Below are positions 35,441 to 47,022 of a stretch of DNA of 64,000 bases, piece by piece. The DNA comes from Pseudomonadales bacterium (GTDB lineage: Bacteria; Pseudomonadota; Gammaproteobacteria; Pseudomonadales; Azotimanducaceae), in NCBI GenBank assembly GCA_030749725.1, contig JASMJM010000050.1:1-64000 (forward strand), in the 5' to 3' direction. The position numbers and the translations under genes were made by a program. The first letter of the stretch is position 1. Every line of letters starts with the position of its first letter. Below the pieces are notes generated by a model. It worked only from the letters and a program-made list of their open reading frames with translations, was not told where the DNA came from and made no database searches.

Positions 35441-36730
35441 ATGGCAGAAAATGCAGAACTTAATCTTCCCGACGGGCAAACCATCGTACTACCTGTTATC
35501 ACCGGCACGGAAAATGAAAAAGCCATTGATATCAGTAGGTTGAGAGCTGAGACGGGGCACATAACACTGGATCCAGGCTATGGTAATACCGGATCGTGCG
35601 CAAGTGCGATCACGTTCCTGGATGGCGAAAATGGGATTCTACGGTATCGCGGAATCCCAATCGAACAGTTGTGTGCAGGGTCCTCCTTCGTGGAGGTGGC
35701 GTACCTGGTTATCTACGGGAAATTACCCACCCAAACGGAATTGGATAAATTCTCCGCCGACCTAAACAAACACGCTTTGATCCACGAGGATATGAAGACC
35801 TTCTTTTCCAGTTTTTCCACCCAGGCGCATCCCATGGCCATTCTTTCTGCCATGGTAGCGTCTCTGTCGGCCTACTACACAGAAGCATCGGTGGAACAGG
35901 AAGCGGAGAATCTGGATCTGAATGCGGTTCGACTGATCTCTAAGATCAGGACCCTGGCAGCTTTTTCCTATAAGAAGTCGATGGGACAACCCTTCATCTA
36001 TCCGAACGATGCGTTCTCATACTGTGGCAATTTTCTGCGCATGATGTTCGGAGTCCCGGCCGAGGAATACGAGCTGAACCAGGACATTGTGGATGCGTTG
36101 AATCTGCTCCTCATCCTGCATGCGGAACACGAGCAAAACTGCAGTACAGCCACCGTACGCACGGTGGGCAGCAGCCACGCCAATATCTACGCTTCCGTTG
36201 CAGCCGGCATATTGGCCCTGTGGGGCCCACTGCACGGTGGTGCAAATCAGCAGGTCATCGAGATGCTCGAACTCATTCGTGCCGAAGGAGGCGATGTGGA
36301 CAAGTTTATCGCCAAGGCGAAGGACCCGAATTCAGGTTTCCGGCTGATGGGATTCGGACATCGCGTCTACAAGAATTTTGATCCCCGGGCAACGGTAATC
36401 AAAGCGGCCTGTGATCGCGTCCTGGAGACATTGGGCATCGATGATCCGGTGCTGGAAATCGCCAAGAAAATGGAAGAGCACGCCCTCTCCGATGAGTATT
36501 TCGTTAAGCGAAAACTCTATCCCAATGTGGACTTCTACAGCGGCATTATCTATCGCGCCATCGGCATTCCGGTGAACATGTTTACCGTCATGTTTGCTGT
36601 CGGCCGACTGCCTGGATGGATCGCTCAGTGGAAAGAGATGATGGATGATCCCACCCATCGAATCACCCGTCCGCGGCAAGTTTATACGGGTGATAACGCG
36701 ACTGACTTTGTACCGATCGCGGAGCGCTAG
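35441..36730 (+). CDS. gltA: citrate synthase
   Basis: A 429-residue type II (hexameric, NADH-sensitive type) citrate synthase that makes citrate from acetyl-CoA and oxaloacetate. The catalytic residues are present: His in GPLHGGANQ, His in GFGHRVYKNFDPR and Asp in YPNVDFYSG. The N-terminal beta domain (residues 1-60, DGQTIVLPVITGTENEKAIDI) is the extra domain of Gram-negative enzymes. GGAG lies 8 bases before the ATG. It is followed by a repeat-rich gap. No other Krebs-cycle genes are near. Ends in TAG. Confidence 0.95.
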   Translation: MAENAELNLPDGQTIVLPVITGTENEKAIDISRLRAETGHITLDPGYGNTGSCASAITFLDGENGILRYRGIPIEQLCAGSSFVEVAYLVIYGKLPTQTELDKFSADLNKHALIHEDMKTFFSSFSTQAHPMAILSAMVASLSAYYTEASVEQEAENLDLNAVRLISKIRTLAAFSYKKSMGQPFIYPNDAFSYCGNFLRMMFGVPAEEYELNQDIVDALNLLLILHAEHEQNCSTATVRTVGSSHANIYASVAAGILALWGPLHGGANQQVIEMLELIRAEGGDVDKFIAKAKDPNSGFRLMGFGHRVYKNFDPRATVIKAACDRVLETLGIDDPVLEIAKKMEEHALSDEYFVKRKLYPNVDFYSGIIYRAIGIPVNMFTVMFAVGRLPGWIAQWKEMMDDPTHRITRPRQVYTGDNATDFVPIAER

Positions 36731-36835
36731 CCCACTCCAGCTTCCGGTTACTAGCGCCTAGCAGCCGGCAACTGGTTCTTAGTGGCTGCGGGTAGGAGCT
36801 AGTAGCTAGCGGCTGGTAGCTCGTGGCGTCAGCCA
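36731..36835 (+). repeat. degenerate CTAGC-rich repeat after gltA
   Basis: Directly after the gltA stop, CTAGC, CTAGT and GCTGG words recur many times over 100 bp (for example GTTACTAGCGCCTAGCAGCC, then GAGCTAGTAGCTAGCGGC). The repeat runs into the 3' end of the acylase gene, whose last residues (TPRATSR) are encoded within it. The units are irregular, so a period is hard to state. Confidence 0.55.
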
Positions 36836-39220
36836 CGTGCGGTTCTCCGTTACCGATTCCACCTTCTCCCTTGTGAAGAACATGGGGAAATACTGGTGTT
36901 TGACCCAGAGCTGAAACAGGTCCTTGTAATGGGGGCTGTCGGGGTTCCCCGACTGGCCGGGGGAACTTGTGGCAATCGAGTTATCCCAGTTGGCGCTGTC
37001 CATAATGACCCGAAACGTAGCACCACTTCTCTGATTGTTACTGGTTCCTGTGCTGTTCAGCGTTGAGTCGTAACCTCCCCTCGGTGCAGGTCCAACATCC
37101 AGTCTGGCGCGCACTTCACTGCTCACCACTGCACTGAGAGGATGCCGTATAAGCACGTGCTTGAATTTTTCCTGACCATATTGCCAGCGGTCCATATTCG
37201 TTCCCAACCGCTCAGTCAAATCAATCAGGCCCTGCTTCAGGCTGCTGACCAGAAGCGCATCACGGCCTTTGATCGGGTCATCACCAAAACGGCCGTCCGG
37301 CGCAACCAGCCAATCGATGATCCGTTTCTTGTTCAACCGGAAAAGAACATCGCTGTCAGGATCGGGAACCATCAGTTGCTGCATACTGCGTGACAGCTGC
37401 CGTTCAAAGCTCACATAGATGGTGGCAGCGATGGATTCCTTGTCCAGCACATGGTCCCAGTCCAGCAACCTCGCGACAGCGCTCTTCATCATGCTGTCGT
37501 TGAAGGTTATCGGTCGCAGCAGGGGCACGATACTGCGGGCCGGTATGGCCAGTTCATCATGCTGGTAATTCATCATATCGACGATCGTGTGGCGGCGACC
37601 GGTGGACATCAACTCGTCCGCTCTTAGACCGCGCATCTCGTCACCCCAGGTGTAGTGCAGCGCGTTTATGTGGGGATAGTCGGCGGGAACCATGTAGTTG
37701 TTGGCGGATGCAAAATACCCCTTTGCCGGATTCAGGAGGTGAGGCAGGGCCTTGATGGGAAGATAGCCATCCCACTCGTAACGGCCATCTCCCGGAACCG
37801 GCACGAGGCCACTCCAGTTGCGTCGGATCGGTGAGATACCCACCGCCTGATAGCCGATGTTTTTGTCTACATCTCCCCAGATCATATTTTCCGATGGAAT
37901 GCCACTGTAGGAACAGGCAGCCACGAACTCCTGCCAGCTGCTGGCCTGATCCATGCGCAAACTGGCCAGGTAAGGGGCGTTGCCAATTTCCATCCAGGCG
38001 GCCCTCAGGGCATAGGCTTTGTGATTCTTGTTGTCTTCAAACAGAACCGGACCGTGACGAGTGTATTTCAGCTCGACAGTCTAAGGTGATTCGTCCTTGA
38101 TGGCGATGCCGTCCCTGATGACCTGCATCTCCTCCCAGCGATCGAGATATCGATACTGACCGGGATCGGCGGGATTGGTGTCGTAGACATAGAGATCCTC
38201 GTTGTCCTGACCAAACACGGTCAGGCCCCAGCCACCAAACTCATTGTGACCAATAGAGACACCCGGGAGCACGGGCTCACCGCCGCCGATAACATTCCAT
38301 CCCGGCGCATGCAGATGGACGAAGTAGCGCAGGGAAGGCAACGCTACTGAGCGGTGCGGGTCGTTGACCACATACGGATAACCGGATTGGGTGAAGCGCC
38401 CACTGACGACCCAGTTGTTGCTGCCGGTCCCGTCGCTGCCATCGCCGACAGCGATGGCAGCCTCATCTGCCCCGGCAAGAAGTGCCATTGATTTGTCGTC
38501 ACCGCGGTATTCGGCCACGATGTCTTCGGCTTTGAACTGCACTGGTCTGCGAAATGCCCGGTAAAGATCGAGGATCTCAATCGCCAGCAGAGCCCCGTCT
38601 ATGGCAGGGTCCAGCTGCATCACGGGATCGCCGGGACGAAACCATTCCAGTTCTTTGACGGTCTTGGCACCCACGAGGGCGACGGCCCGCCCCAGGCGCA
38701 ACTCAGTTGTCACGTTAGACAGGAGTCCCTGGTGTCTCGAAATAACCACAGCTGCAGTCCATCGGCCCGGCTTGATGCCGAGTAGATCGAATTCCACGGG
38801 AAGCATTGCAGGCTCCGCTTCGGTCTCGCGAATGTAGGCATTGATGCCGTCGACAAAAGCGTTGACGATTGCCTCTCCCCGCGGATGGTAGTGGTTGAGT
38901 TCCTGGGACAGGTTTCTGCGAAAGAGATGCAGGCGCGTGCCGATGTCACGTTTTAGCTCCCGCCGACCCAGTATTGCTGCCATGGTGCCGGTCGCCTGCC
39001 GTCGCCACATCTCGAATTGGAAGAGCCGGTCTTTGGCTGCGTTATATCCCTGCGCGAAAAAGAGATCGTGCTCGTTGCTCGCATAGATATGGGCGACGCC
39101 CCAGCGATCCGTGAGTATTTCCACGCGCTCTTGCAGACCTTGGATGGCTATGTCGTCCGCCTTGACGACAGATGCCACCAGCACTGCCAACAAGAATACT
39201 AAGGGTTTCATCCTATTCAT
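36806..39220 (-). pseudogene. penicillin acylase family (Ntn hydrolase) gene with one in-frame TAG
   Basis: An 804-codon exported Ntn-hydrolase of the penicillin/acyl-homoserine-lactone acylase type, interrupted by a single TAG at 38081-38083 (codon 380). Both sides are in the same frame: GIAIKDESP-[TAG]-TVELKYTRHGPVL, which is a normal continuous family sequence. The signal peptide is KPLVFLLAVLVASVVKA. The alpha subunit, spacer and beta-subunit start GSNNWVVSG with the nucleophile Ser are present, as are ASANNYMVPADYPH and SGQSGNPDSPHYKD, the closing family motif. Without readthrough only 379 residues would be made. The start overlaps the thioesterase stop (ATGA). The lesion is either a recent nonsense mutation, readthrough or a base error. 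Confidence 0.85.
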
Positions 39221-39624
39221 CTCCTGAAGGCATAGAGGGTACGCCCTTTGGCACAGAGGCGATCCTCATCATCGATGATTTCAACTTCGATCATGGCCAG
39301 TTGCCGGCCGTGCTTAACCACGTTGGCATCGGCAAAGACACGTTGACCATGAGCCGGCCGCAGATAGCTGATGTTGAGGTCGGCAGTCCCAGCCGGTTTT
39401 TCTTCAGGGCGGATTTCAGCAAATAGTGCCACCAGCATTACAATGTCCACCATCGCTGCCAATATACCACCATGGACGCTGCCGCCGATGCCGGTCGGCG
39501 TCTCGGCGTCCTTGTTAAGGCAGATGCGAGCGAATCCGGGTCGCCGTTCCACCAGCGTGATCCCCAACATCTTGTTGAGGGGCTGTTGATCGAAATGTTG
39601 CCTGAACTGCTGGAACTGATCCAT
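39217..39624 (-). CDS. PaaI-type acyl-CoA thioesterase, hotdog fold
   Basis: A 135-residue hotdog protein. GGSVHGGILAAMVDIVMLVAL contains the HGG-x(~6)-D core of the PaaI/4-hydroxybenzoyl-CoA thioesterase group, split here around the central helix. ADLNISYLRPAHGQ and the closing strand follow. It would hydrolyse acyl-CoA thioesters in the cytoplasm. Its stop overlaps the start of the acylase gene (ATGA), so the two are one operon. The substrate is unknown. Confidence 0.82.
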   Translation of the reverse strand: MDQFQQFRQHFDQQPLNKMLGITLVERRPGFARICLNKDAETPTGIGGSVHGGILAAMVDIVMLVALFAEIRPEEKPAGTADLNISYLRPAHGQRVFADANVVKHGRQLAMIEVEIIDDEDRLCAKGRTLYAFRR

Positions 39625-39655
39625 GCGACGCCCTTTATTTTAGGTCAACGAGATT

Positions 39656-42600
39656 CTAACAGGGCGGTTGCCATGCAATCGCGCCGCGCAGCAGTTCGAT
39701 GTCGATAGCGGCGCTTTCGGGAAATTTCGAGGGAACGATCTCTACATGCAGATAGTCTGCCGGGTCGCCGAGGACAGGATTGAGGTTATCGATTACCAGG
39801 TAACTGCGGTTCAACAGGACAGGCGCCGTACAGGCGCTGCTGAGGAATTCGGGCAAGTTTTGAAAGCCGGTGGCGAGAGCTACGCTGACTGGATTGACGG
39901 CCTGATTGGGTGACTCGATCTCCACCGATCCGTCGATCCCTTTCTGAGACGATGCCGAAATCACGGATTCGGAATCGACGACAAAGTTCTGCGCCACCAG
40001 ATTGATGTTCCCGCCGGCCCCAACATTCGCATTGGCGACGATTCTGCTTTGCCTTATGGTAAAGAGTTCCGGATCGATGCTTATATTGCCGCCATCGCTA
40101 TCTACCGACACGCCTTGAGCGGTAGCGGTAATGACCGATTCGTCGACTGTAATCGTATTCTGGGTGACGATTTCAATGTTGCCGCCACCCGACTGGTCCG
40201 ATTTCGTCAGCACATTTGCATTTACCAACTGCAGCGCATCAGCGACGATGAAAGTAACATTGCCCGCATCCGCCCTACCGGTTGCTGAGGAAGAGATCTT
40301 GGCATCGGTCGAGAGATTCAAAACGACCGCCTCTATCTGGATGTCACCGCCTTCCCCGGCTCCGGTGGTATCCGATGTGATGGTACTGCCCGAATGAATG
40401 CCTATGTTCCTTGCCGCAAGGTCGATGATCCCTGCATTTCCGTTGCCGATGGCCGACCCGGTAATGGCACCCCCTTCGGTCATCAGAATGGTGTCGGCAT
40501 CGATCGTCAAGGTGCCACCCAACCCGTCAGTCCGGGTAATCAACAGGATATGGCCATTGTCGGTGAGGGTAATGTTAGTGGCAGTGATCTCCACACTACC
40601 GGCATCGGCGCTGCCAGCCTGTGCAGCGACATTGATGTTGCCGTTGTTGCTGAGCAGTACTTCACCAACTTGTATGTCTACACTGCCTCCCAATCCTTCC
40701 CCGCGCGCCTCCGCGTTGATGACACTGTCGTTTACGGTGAGTGTGTCCCCCGCAATTTGGATCGTACCCCCAACTCCTAATCCGTGCGCGGCGGAACTGA
40801 TCGATGCACTGTCCAATGCCACTCGATCGACCGCAAGTACGATGTCGGCACCATCACCGCCGCCCGTGGTTTCCCCCAGAATTGCAGCTTCGTTGCGCAG
40901 CACCAAATCCCCTGCACGTACCGTTAGAATGCCTGCATCACCTTCGGTCAGAGTCGACAAGGCTATCTTGCTGCCACCATCGAGAACTATCGACGCTGCC
41001 GTTATATCCACCAAGCCCGCTTCTCCGGTACCGAGGGTTGCCGATACATTGATCACGGCGGAATCATCCAGGCTGATGGTTTCTGCTGTGAGGATTATTT
41101 CACCACCTATACTGTCGCCCTTCGATGCAGCAGTGAGGGAACTATCGGACATTGTTAAATCGTTAGATTCGATGATGATGGCACCACCATCACCCACATC
41201 GTTAGAATCGGTCGATATAAAGGCACCATTGGACAGTGTGACCGTTGCTGCTTTCAATTCAACGAAGCCCCCCTCCCCCGCCGCGAAAGATGAAGACACG
41301 ATGCGTGCTGCGTCGAGCACGATACTGTTGATAGCAGTCAACTCGATCTGCCCGGCATCGCCCGTTCCCAGGGTCTTGGCGGAAATACGCGCTCCGCTAT
41401 CCAGGCTTATGTCATCCGCCGTCAGCAGTATCTCACCACCTTCCGCGCTTGCCAGGGTATCGGATGCAATCAAACTGCGGGAGTGCATTTCGATGCTGTC
41501 AGTGACGATCTCGACGATGCCGGCATTACCCTCGGCGACGGCAGAACCTTGAATGAAGCCATCCTGACTCATCAGGATCTTGTCTGCTGTAATCGACAGT
41601 GCACCACCGCTTCCGGCTGACTCGGTTATCAGGAGGATATGACCGCCCTTGGCGAGTGTGATCTCTTCGGCTGTGATTTCAAGGCTGCCACCATCGCTGG
41701 TCCCAGCTCTGGCAGCCAGGTTGATATTGCCGGATTCAACCAGCTTCAGCTCTTTCACGTCAATCGTCATACTGCCGCCGGCCCCGTCGCCATGGACCTC
41801 GGCGTTGATCACACTGCCGTTTACGGTAAGACTCTCGCCTTCAATCGTGACCGTGCCACCTTCACCGCCGGCCCAGGTAGCGGAACTGATCGTGCCATCA
41901 ACGAGGGTCAGATGGTCGACCTTGAGCAATATGTCTGAACCTTCACCAGCGCCGCGGGTTTCACCGAAAATGGCGGCAGAATTCAGCAGGCTGAGTTCCT
42001 GGGCACGTACGTTCAATGTTCCAGCGTCGCCATCGGTCGATGTGGCGAGGGCTATCTTGCTGCCTGCATCGAGTACAATCGACTCTGCACTGATCTCCAC
42101 CAGACCTGAATTGCCCGTTCCCGACGTTGCCGACACATTGATTGTCGACTGGTCATCCATGACGATCGTTGTTGCGGACAGAATGATCTCACCGCCTTCG
42201 CCATCGCCGGCAGCGACAGCATTGAGGGACGCACTCCCCATGGTGAAAGTGTTGGTGTCGATAACAATAGCGCCGCCCTCACCCGCACCAAGAGAATCGG
42301 TATTGACAAATGCATTATTGGCGAGCGTTATTACCGGCGCCGTCAGACCGATAAAGCCACCGATTCCATCTGCGGATGAAGTCGAAACGACAGATGCGTC
42401 GTCAATGTTGATCGTAGTGGCGGTAAACTCAATCTGACCTGCGTTCCCCACTCCCTGGCTCTGTGCCGACATGCTTGCCTTCGTATCGATAGTGATGGCC
42501 ACTGCCTTTACCAGTATCTCACCCCCCTCCGCGGTACCTGACGTATCGGATGAGATGGTGCTACTTCCCCCTAATGTAAAGGTCTTGGTGTCTATTGACA

Positions 42601-45002
42601 CAAAGCCGGCATCACCATCTTTGGTGGTCGACGCCGTGATTGCCGAACCGCCGTCAAGTTCAAATGTATCTGATATGACGGTTAACGAACCTCCCGCTCC
42701 ATCGCTCAGCGCAAACAGCAGGATATTGCTGCCGCCCAGCAGCTTGACATCACCGGCAACGATGTCGATGCTGCCGCCATCCGCAACGCCCGCCTTGGCG
42801 GATACGTTGAATGTGCTGTTTGCATCCAGGGTCACGCTACCCATATCGATCTCGATGTCCCCACCCACGCCTTCCCCGTTAGCTTCGGAATTGATCTGGG
42901 CTGAGTTCAACAGAAGACTCTCACCCGCCATCTTGATAAATCCACCCTGGCCCGTGCTCAAAGCTCCTGAGGTGATCGTTGCCTGGTCAACTGTAATGTT
43001 CGTTACCCTCAGATCCATCTCCGCACCTACACCCGAACCCTGAGATTCCCCGAAGATGCCACCTCCATTGCGAATATCAAGATCATCGCCGATGACGGTA
43101 ATGTCCCCTGCATCGCCGTCGCCTCTGGCAGTTATATTGATGCCGGAGCTATCGATGATGGTACTGCTTGTATTGATGAAAATGGAACCGCCAACGCCCG
43201 CTCCCGAAGCCGACGCATCGATGTCCATGCCGGTCATCTCGACGCTGTCGCCGTCGATGGATACCGAACCTCCTTCACCATCGCCCCTTGCTTCCAAAGC
43301 GATTCCCATGTTGTTGAGAACGATATCGCCACCGATCAATCGCAGTGTGCCGCCGACCCCGCCGCCCACACTGAGCAATGTGATGCCGCTGTCACCATCT
43401 ATGCTGATCGTCTGCCCTCTGATTTCGACATAACCTGCATCACCACCGGCGACGTCGCGGGTGAAGGATGACACGTTGATCATGGTTGCTTGCCCAATGG
43501 ATACATCCTGTGCATTGATCAGGATTGCGCCACCGGAACCCTCTCCACTTGCCGCGCCTGACACTTGCGTATCGTTAATCTCCACCGTCTCGGCAATCAG
43601 CTCGATGAAGCCGCCATCCCCACCACCTGTGCTGCTGGCATTTAGCGTGGATGACTGATCGATGAAGATCGTGTCATTCGCAGTGAATTCCACCTCGCCC
43701 GCGCTGCCGTCCCCTGACGTCTGCACGTTCACGGCTGAACCCTGTCGCACGACGATGTTTTCAGCCTTAATGGCAACGCTACCCCCTGCCCCGGATATCA
43801 GGGAATTGGCGAGCAGAATGCTGTTGTCAAGCAGCTCGAAATCCCCGGTTGCATCGATGGTAATGGACCCGGCGGTGCTGTCCCTCAACGTGCTGGAGGT
43901 ATTGATATTGGACTGATCACGAATTGTAAAGTCGTTGGTGGTAACGGTGAGATCACCACCCACGCTGCTTTCACCGGCAGCAAGATCTATACTGCTTTGA
44001 CTTTCGACTAGAATCGAATCTGCAGTGATGTCGATTGCACCGCCTTGCAGCGCGCCTCCTGACGAGGATACCAAGGCGGCAGAATTGGAAAGCTCAATAT
44101 CAATAGCCGTGATATCGATGCCGCCTCCGCTAAGATCTGCCGAACCGGATTGAATGACACTTACACCATCCTCGCCTTGAACCGCGACTGAGGTAGAATC
44201 TATTTCGATGCCGCTGCCTTCGCCCGCGGTTAAAGATGGTCGAATCCACCGATAGGATATTGCCGCCTTGAAAGTAGATGCCCCCCTCGACAGTCTCCAA
44301 TCTTGAATCGTAGATGTCGATATCACCTAATTCGGCGTTACCACTGGTAACATTGATTTCCTGTGAAAAGATCGTGCTCTCATCCATCAAAATGAACTGG
44401 GAATTCACATTGATGTTCTGTCCGGAACTGCGATCTTCACCGATGCTGCTGGCTCTGTCGCTTGTGAAGGAAATAGAGCCGCCGGCCGACCCGATAAATC
44501 CGAACGAGCTGATGGCCGCACTGGTTAACACCGAGTCATTGGATAGATCAGCGTAGAACCGCGCGTCATTGGCAAATTCGATAAAGTCCGCTGTGGACAG
44601 ATTGAAGGCACCGTCGATGTCCACAACCGCGCCATTGGCGAACAGGAAGCCACTGGGATTGATGAGCCAGAGAGAAGCGCTATCGATCGATGAAGTGATC
44701 CGACCGGCGATCGAGGAGGATTCTCCGCCTGTGATTCTAGCAATGATGTTGTTTATGGCGGCGTCGCCGGTGAAATTGGCGTGTTCGGTAACTGCAATAT
44801 CAAACTCACTGAAGCTGTGGAACAGATTACTGCTTTTTACATTTCCCAACGACGACTGAATGTCGTAGGTAAACCCGTTACCGGCGCCAACACTTGTCCC
44901 CGCCGTGCCGCCGGTTGTGCCATCCAACACTACATCTGCGCTTGAGAGTGGCGCACATAAAAGCAGCAATATGAGTCGCGCGGCGGGCAGATAGACTCTC
45001 AT
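39656..45002 (-). pseudogene. TpsA exoprotein (filamentous-haemagglutinin-like), giant beta-helix, single frameshift
   Basis: About 1780 residues once one extra base is removed. It starts at ATG 45002 with a signal peptide (LPAARLILLLLCAPLSSA) and a complete two-partner-secretion domain: GNGFTYDIQSSLGNVKSSNLFHSF, split here, then LINPSGFLFANGAVVDIDG, the NPNGI-type and NPxG motif. At 44232-44234 the frame changes: TIF... must become TILTAGEGSG, which is restored by deleting one T from ATCTTTAACC. The following 1540 residues are short right-handed beta-helix repeats of the G-x-GG-x-I-x-I type (about 36 aa each), arranged in a 1.09-kb higher-order repeat. The C-terminus ends with an SACTAPVLLNRSYLVI region containing one Cys. 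Ends in TAG. Secreted by the SPOR-TpsB encoded next to it. Confidence 0.85.
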
Positions 45003-45003
45003 C

Positions 45004-47022
45004 TCAAAACCTGTACTCATATTGAAGTCGGAAGTGGACACCGTCATCCTGCAGGTCCCGCTGCTGCACCTTGATGTCGTCGAACGCATGAGCCCAGAAT
45101 AATTCCGCACGCAGTCCGCGCAAAGCGCGAAGCGACAAACCGAGACCGACGCTGTAGATCGTGTCTGTGGTCGAGATGGCGGCATCATCGTGGTTAAAGC
45201 CACTGCCCCAATCAAAGAAGGTAATCAGCTCCAAGCGGTTGGTCTCCATGGGAACGCGATATCGCCCTTCCAGCGAGAACAGGTAGATGTTATCCCGAAC
45301 CAGTTGGTTCTCGCGGTAACCTCTCACCGTTTCCAGGCCACCGATGGCGAAGCGTTCGATCGCTAAGAGGGGATCGGCCGCAATCTGGGCCGCCAGCCTG
45401 GTTGTCACGTGGAAATTGTCCGACAGTTGACGGGAATACTGAAGCTGTGCGATGTAGCTAGTAAAGTCGCCATCCGGTTGGGACAGGTTGTCGGCGGCAT
45501 CGAACTTACTGGTTCCTTTGCTTACCACCAGTCTGGTCGCCAACGATTGCGCGATGCCTTGATACACATACGATAGCGACAGCCGCACCGGTGTGGCCCT
45601 GCTTTCACCATTGATGGCCCCTTCCGAAAAGGAAAACGGCTGGTCCAGCAACTCCGTGTAGTTGCGTCTTTTCTCAGCAGCGATGCTAAGCTCGACATCC
45701 GTATTGGGCGTTCGGTAGAGGGGAAAATTCAAGCCGATCCGGATCGATTCAGTTTCGCTGGCGACTTCTATCTCGTCAAAAGGTTCCTCGATCACCGTCG
45801 AGTCGCTGACCGAGTGGGTGATTGAAAAGCTGTGATCGCGGGAGTTGAAGGGCATGACGAAATCGATGAGGTGACTGTTCAGACCCTCCGTGAGAGACCC
45901 GGCCAATCTGAGTGAGTCACCCAAGCTGGTGAGATTCTCACTTTGTAGATACAGTTCGCCAAACTCGGAACCCACGCTCGGCGACCTGTTGTTTGCAGCC
46001 ATGATGCCGATTCGATGTAGTTTCGTGGTATCCACCGCGATCTGAAGATTGGCCTGTCCGATTTCACTACCGGGCACCAGGCGTGCGTTGACACGTTCCA
46101 CCAGCGGGTTCTTCTCTAACAGTTTCAAGGAGGTCTGCAGTTCCTGCAGGTTGAAGGGTTTGGACGTGTGCAGGCGTTTGCTGATGTAACTCTCTCGGAG
46201 TTTGCTGTCAACATTGACCTGCGTCACTTCACCTTCAATCAGGTCGAAATGTATGACCCCATTCTCTATCTTCTGATCAGGAATCAGTACGCCGGAATTG
46301 ATATAGCCACGGCTGACGAACAGCTGGTTGATCTCATTTTTCAGATTCAGTAACGCTTCCGTCGAGGTCACCCGGTTAACCAGCGGAGCTGCCAGTGCAT
46401 TCACCTCATCCGCCAGCAGCCGGTTGCCGCTGAATGTGATCTCATTCAGATATATCTCCTGCAACTGGGATATCCTGTTGCCGGACTGCTCTATCGGATC
46501 CGGCAACAGTTTCTCACCTTCCGTTACCTTTGACTCGAAGTAACGACGCATCGACTCCTCAGTTATCTGCGGCCTCACACCTCTGTTGAGGTCGGCAGGG
46601 ATGCCACCCCTGTGCAACGTAGTCCTGCTGGTCGGTTCTTGCACCGGTTGTGATCGTTGCACCACATCGGCCGGTTCAGCGCTAGTGACGGGTTGCTCTT
46701 TGACTGCCAACATGATCCAGGCAGAAGCCACTCCCTTGCTGCTGAGTTGACCCACTTCCGCAACCGCCTCTGAATAGCCGCTGAACGGGCCGACGGCGAC
46801 ACGAAACCTCTCTTCGTTTCCGATCGACGTGGGCGAGACGGTGATCGACGTCTCGCTCAATTCGGCGAATTCAGTCTTCGCCTGTTCCGCTTGAGCAACG
46901 CTCCTAAAGCTCCCGACCACTACATAATAGGCGTTAGAAGCAGCAGGCTCTTGGGCGAATGCACAGCAGAGCGTGACTGACGACAGCAACAGAACCTGCA
47001 TGAGCCGCAACGAACTCTTCAC
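45004..47022 (-). CDS. TpsB outer-membrane transporter (FhaC/ShlB family) with N-terminal SPOR domain
   Basis: A 672-residue two-partner-secretion translocator. A signal peptide (LMQVLLLSSVTLCCAFA) is followed by a SPOR-like domain at residues 30-115 (AYYVVVGSFRSVAQAEQAK...RVAVGPFSGYSEA). A Pro/Thr linker and POTRA domains come next (LNEITFSGNRLLADEVNAL; SRGYINSGVLIPDQ). The 16-strand barrel has the family motif VRGYRENQL and ends in RLQYEYRF with the terminal Phe that BAM recognises. GTG 47022 overlaps the CHAT stop (GTGA); an internal ATG at 47001 is an alternative. It is followed within 1 bp by the TpsA gene. A SPOR domain, which binds denuded peptidoglycan, is unusual on a TpsB. Confidence 0.88.
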   Translation of the reverse strand: MKSSLRLMQVLLLSSVTLCCAFAQEPAASNAYYVVVGSFRSVAQAEQAKTEFAELSETSITVSPTSIGNEERFRVAVGPFSGYSEAVAEVGQLSSKGVASAWIMLAVKEQPVTSAEPADVVQRSQPVQEPTSRTTLHRGGIPADLNRGVRPQITEESMRRYFESKVTEGEKLLPDPIEQSGNRISQLQEIYLNEITFSGNRLLADEVNALAAPLVNRVTSTEALLNLKNEINQLFVSRGYINSGVLIPDQKIENGVIHFDLIEGEVTQVNVDSKLRESYISKRLHTSKPFNLQELQTSLKLLEKNPLVERVNARLVPGSEIGQANLQIAVDTTKLHRIGIMAANNRSPSVGSEFGELYLQSENLTSLGDSLRLAGSLTEGLNSHLIDFVMPFNSRDHSFSITHSVSDSTVIEEPFDEIEVASETESIRIGLNFPLYRTPNTDVELSIAAEKRRNYTELLDQPFSFSEGAINGESRATPVRLSLSYVYQGIAQSLATRLVVSKGTSKFDAADNLSQPDGDFTSYIAQLQYSRQLSDNFHVTTRLAAQIAADPLLAIERFAIGGLETVRGYRENQLVRDNIYLFSLEGRYRVPMETNRLELITFFDWGSGFNHDDAAISTTDTIYSVGLGLSLRALRGLRAELFWAHAFDDIKVQQRDLQDDGVHFRLQYEYRF

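Noticed and set aside
40398-41552. Long open frames on the plus strand opposite TpsA (about 384 and 262 codons)
   Set aside because: They are low-complexity Pro/Ser/Ala-rich shadows of the repetitive beta-helix codons on the minus strand, with no family similarity and no ribosome sites.
44232-44234. Phase-variable homopolymer in TpsA
   Set aside because: The run is only three T, far too short for slipped-strand switching.
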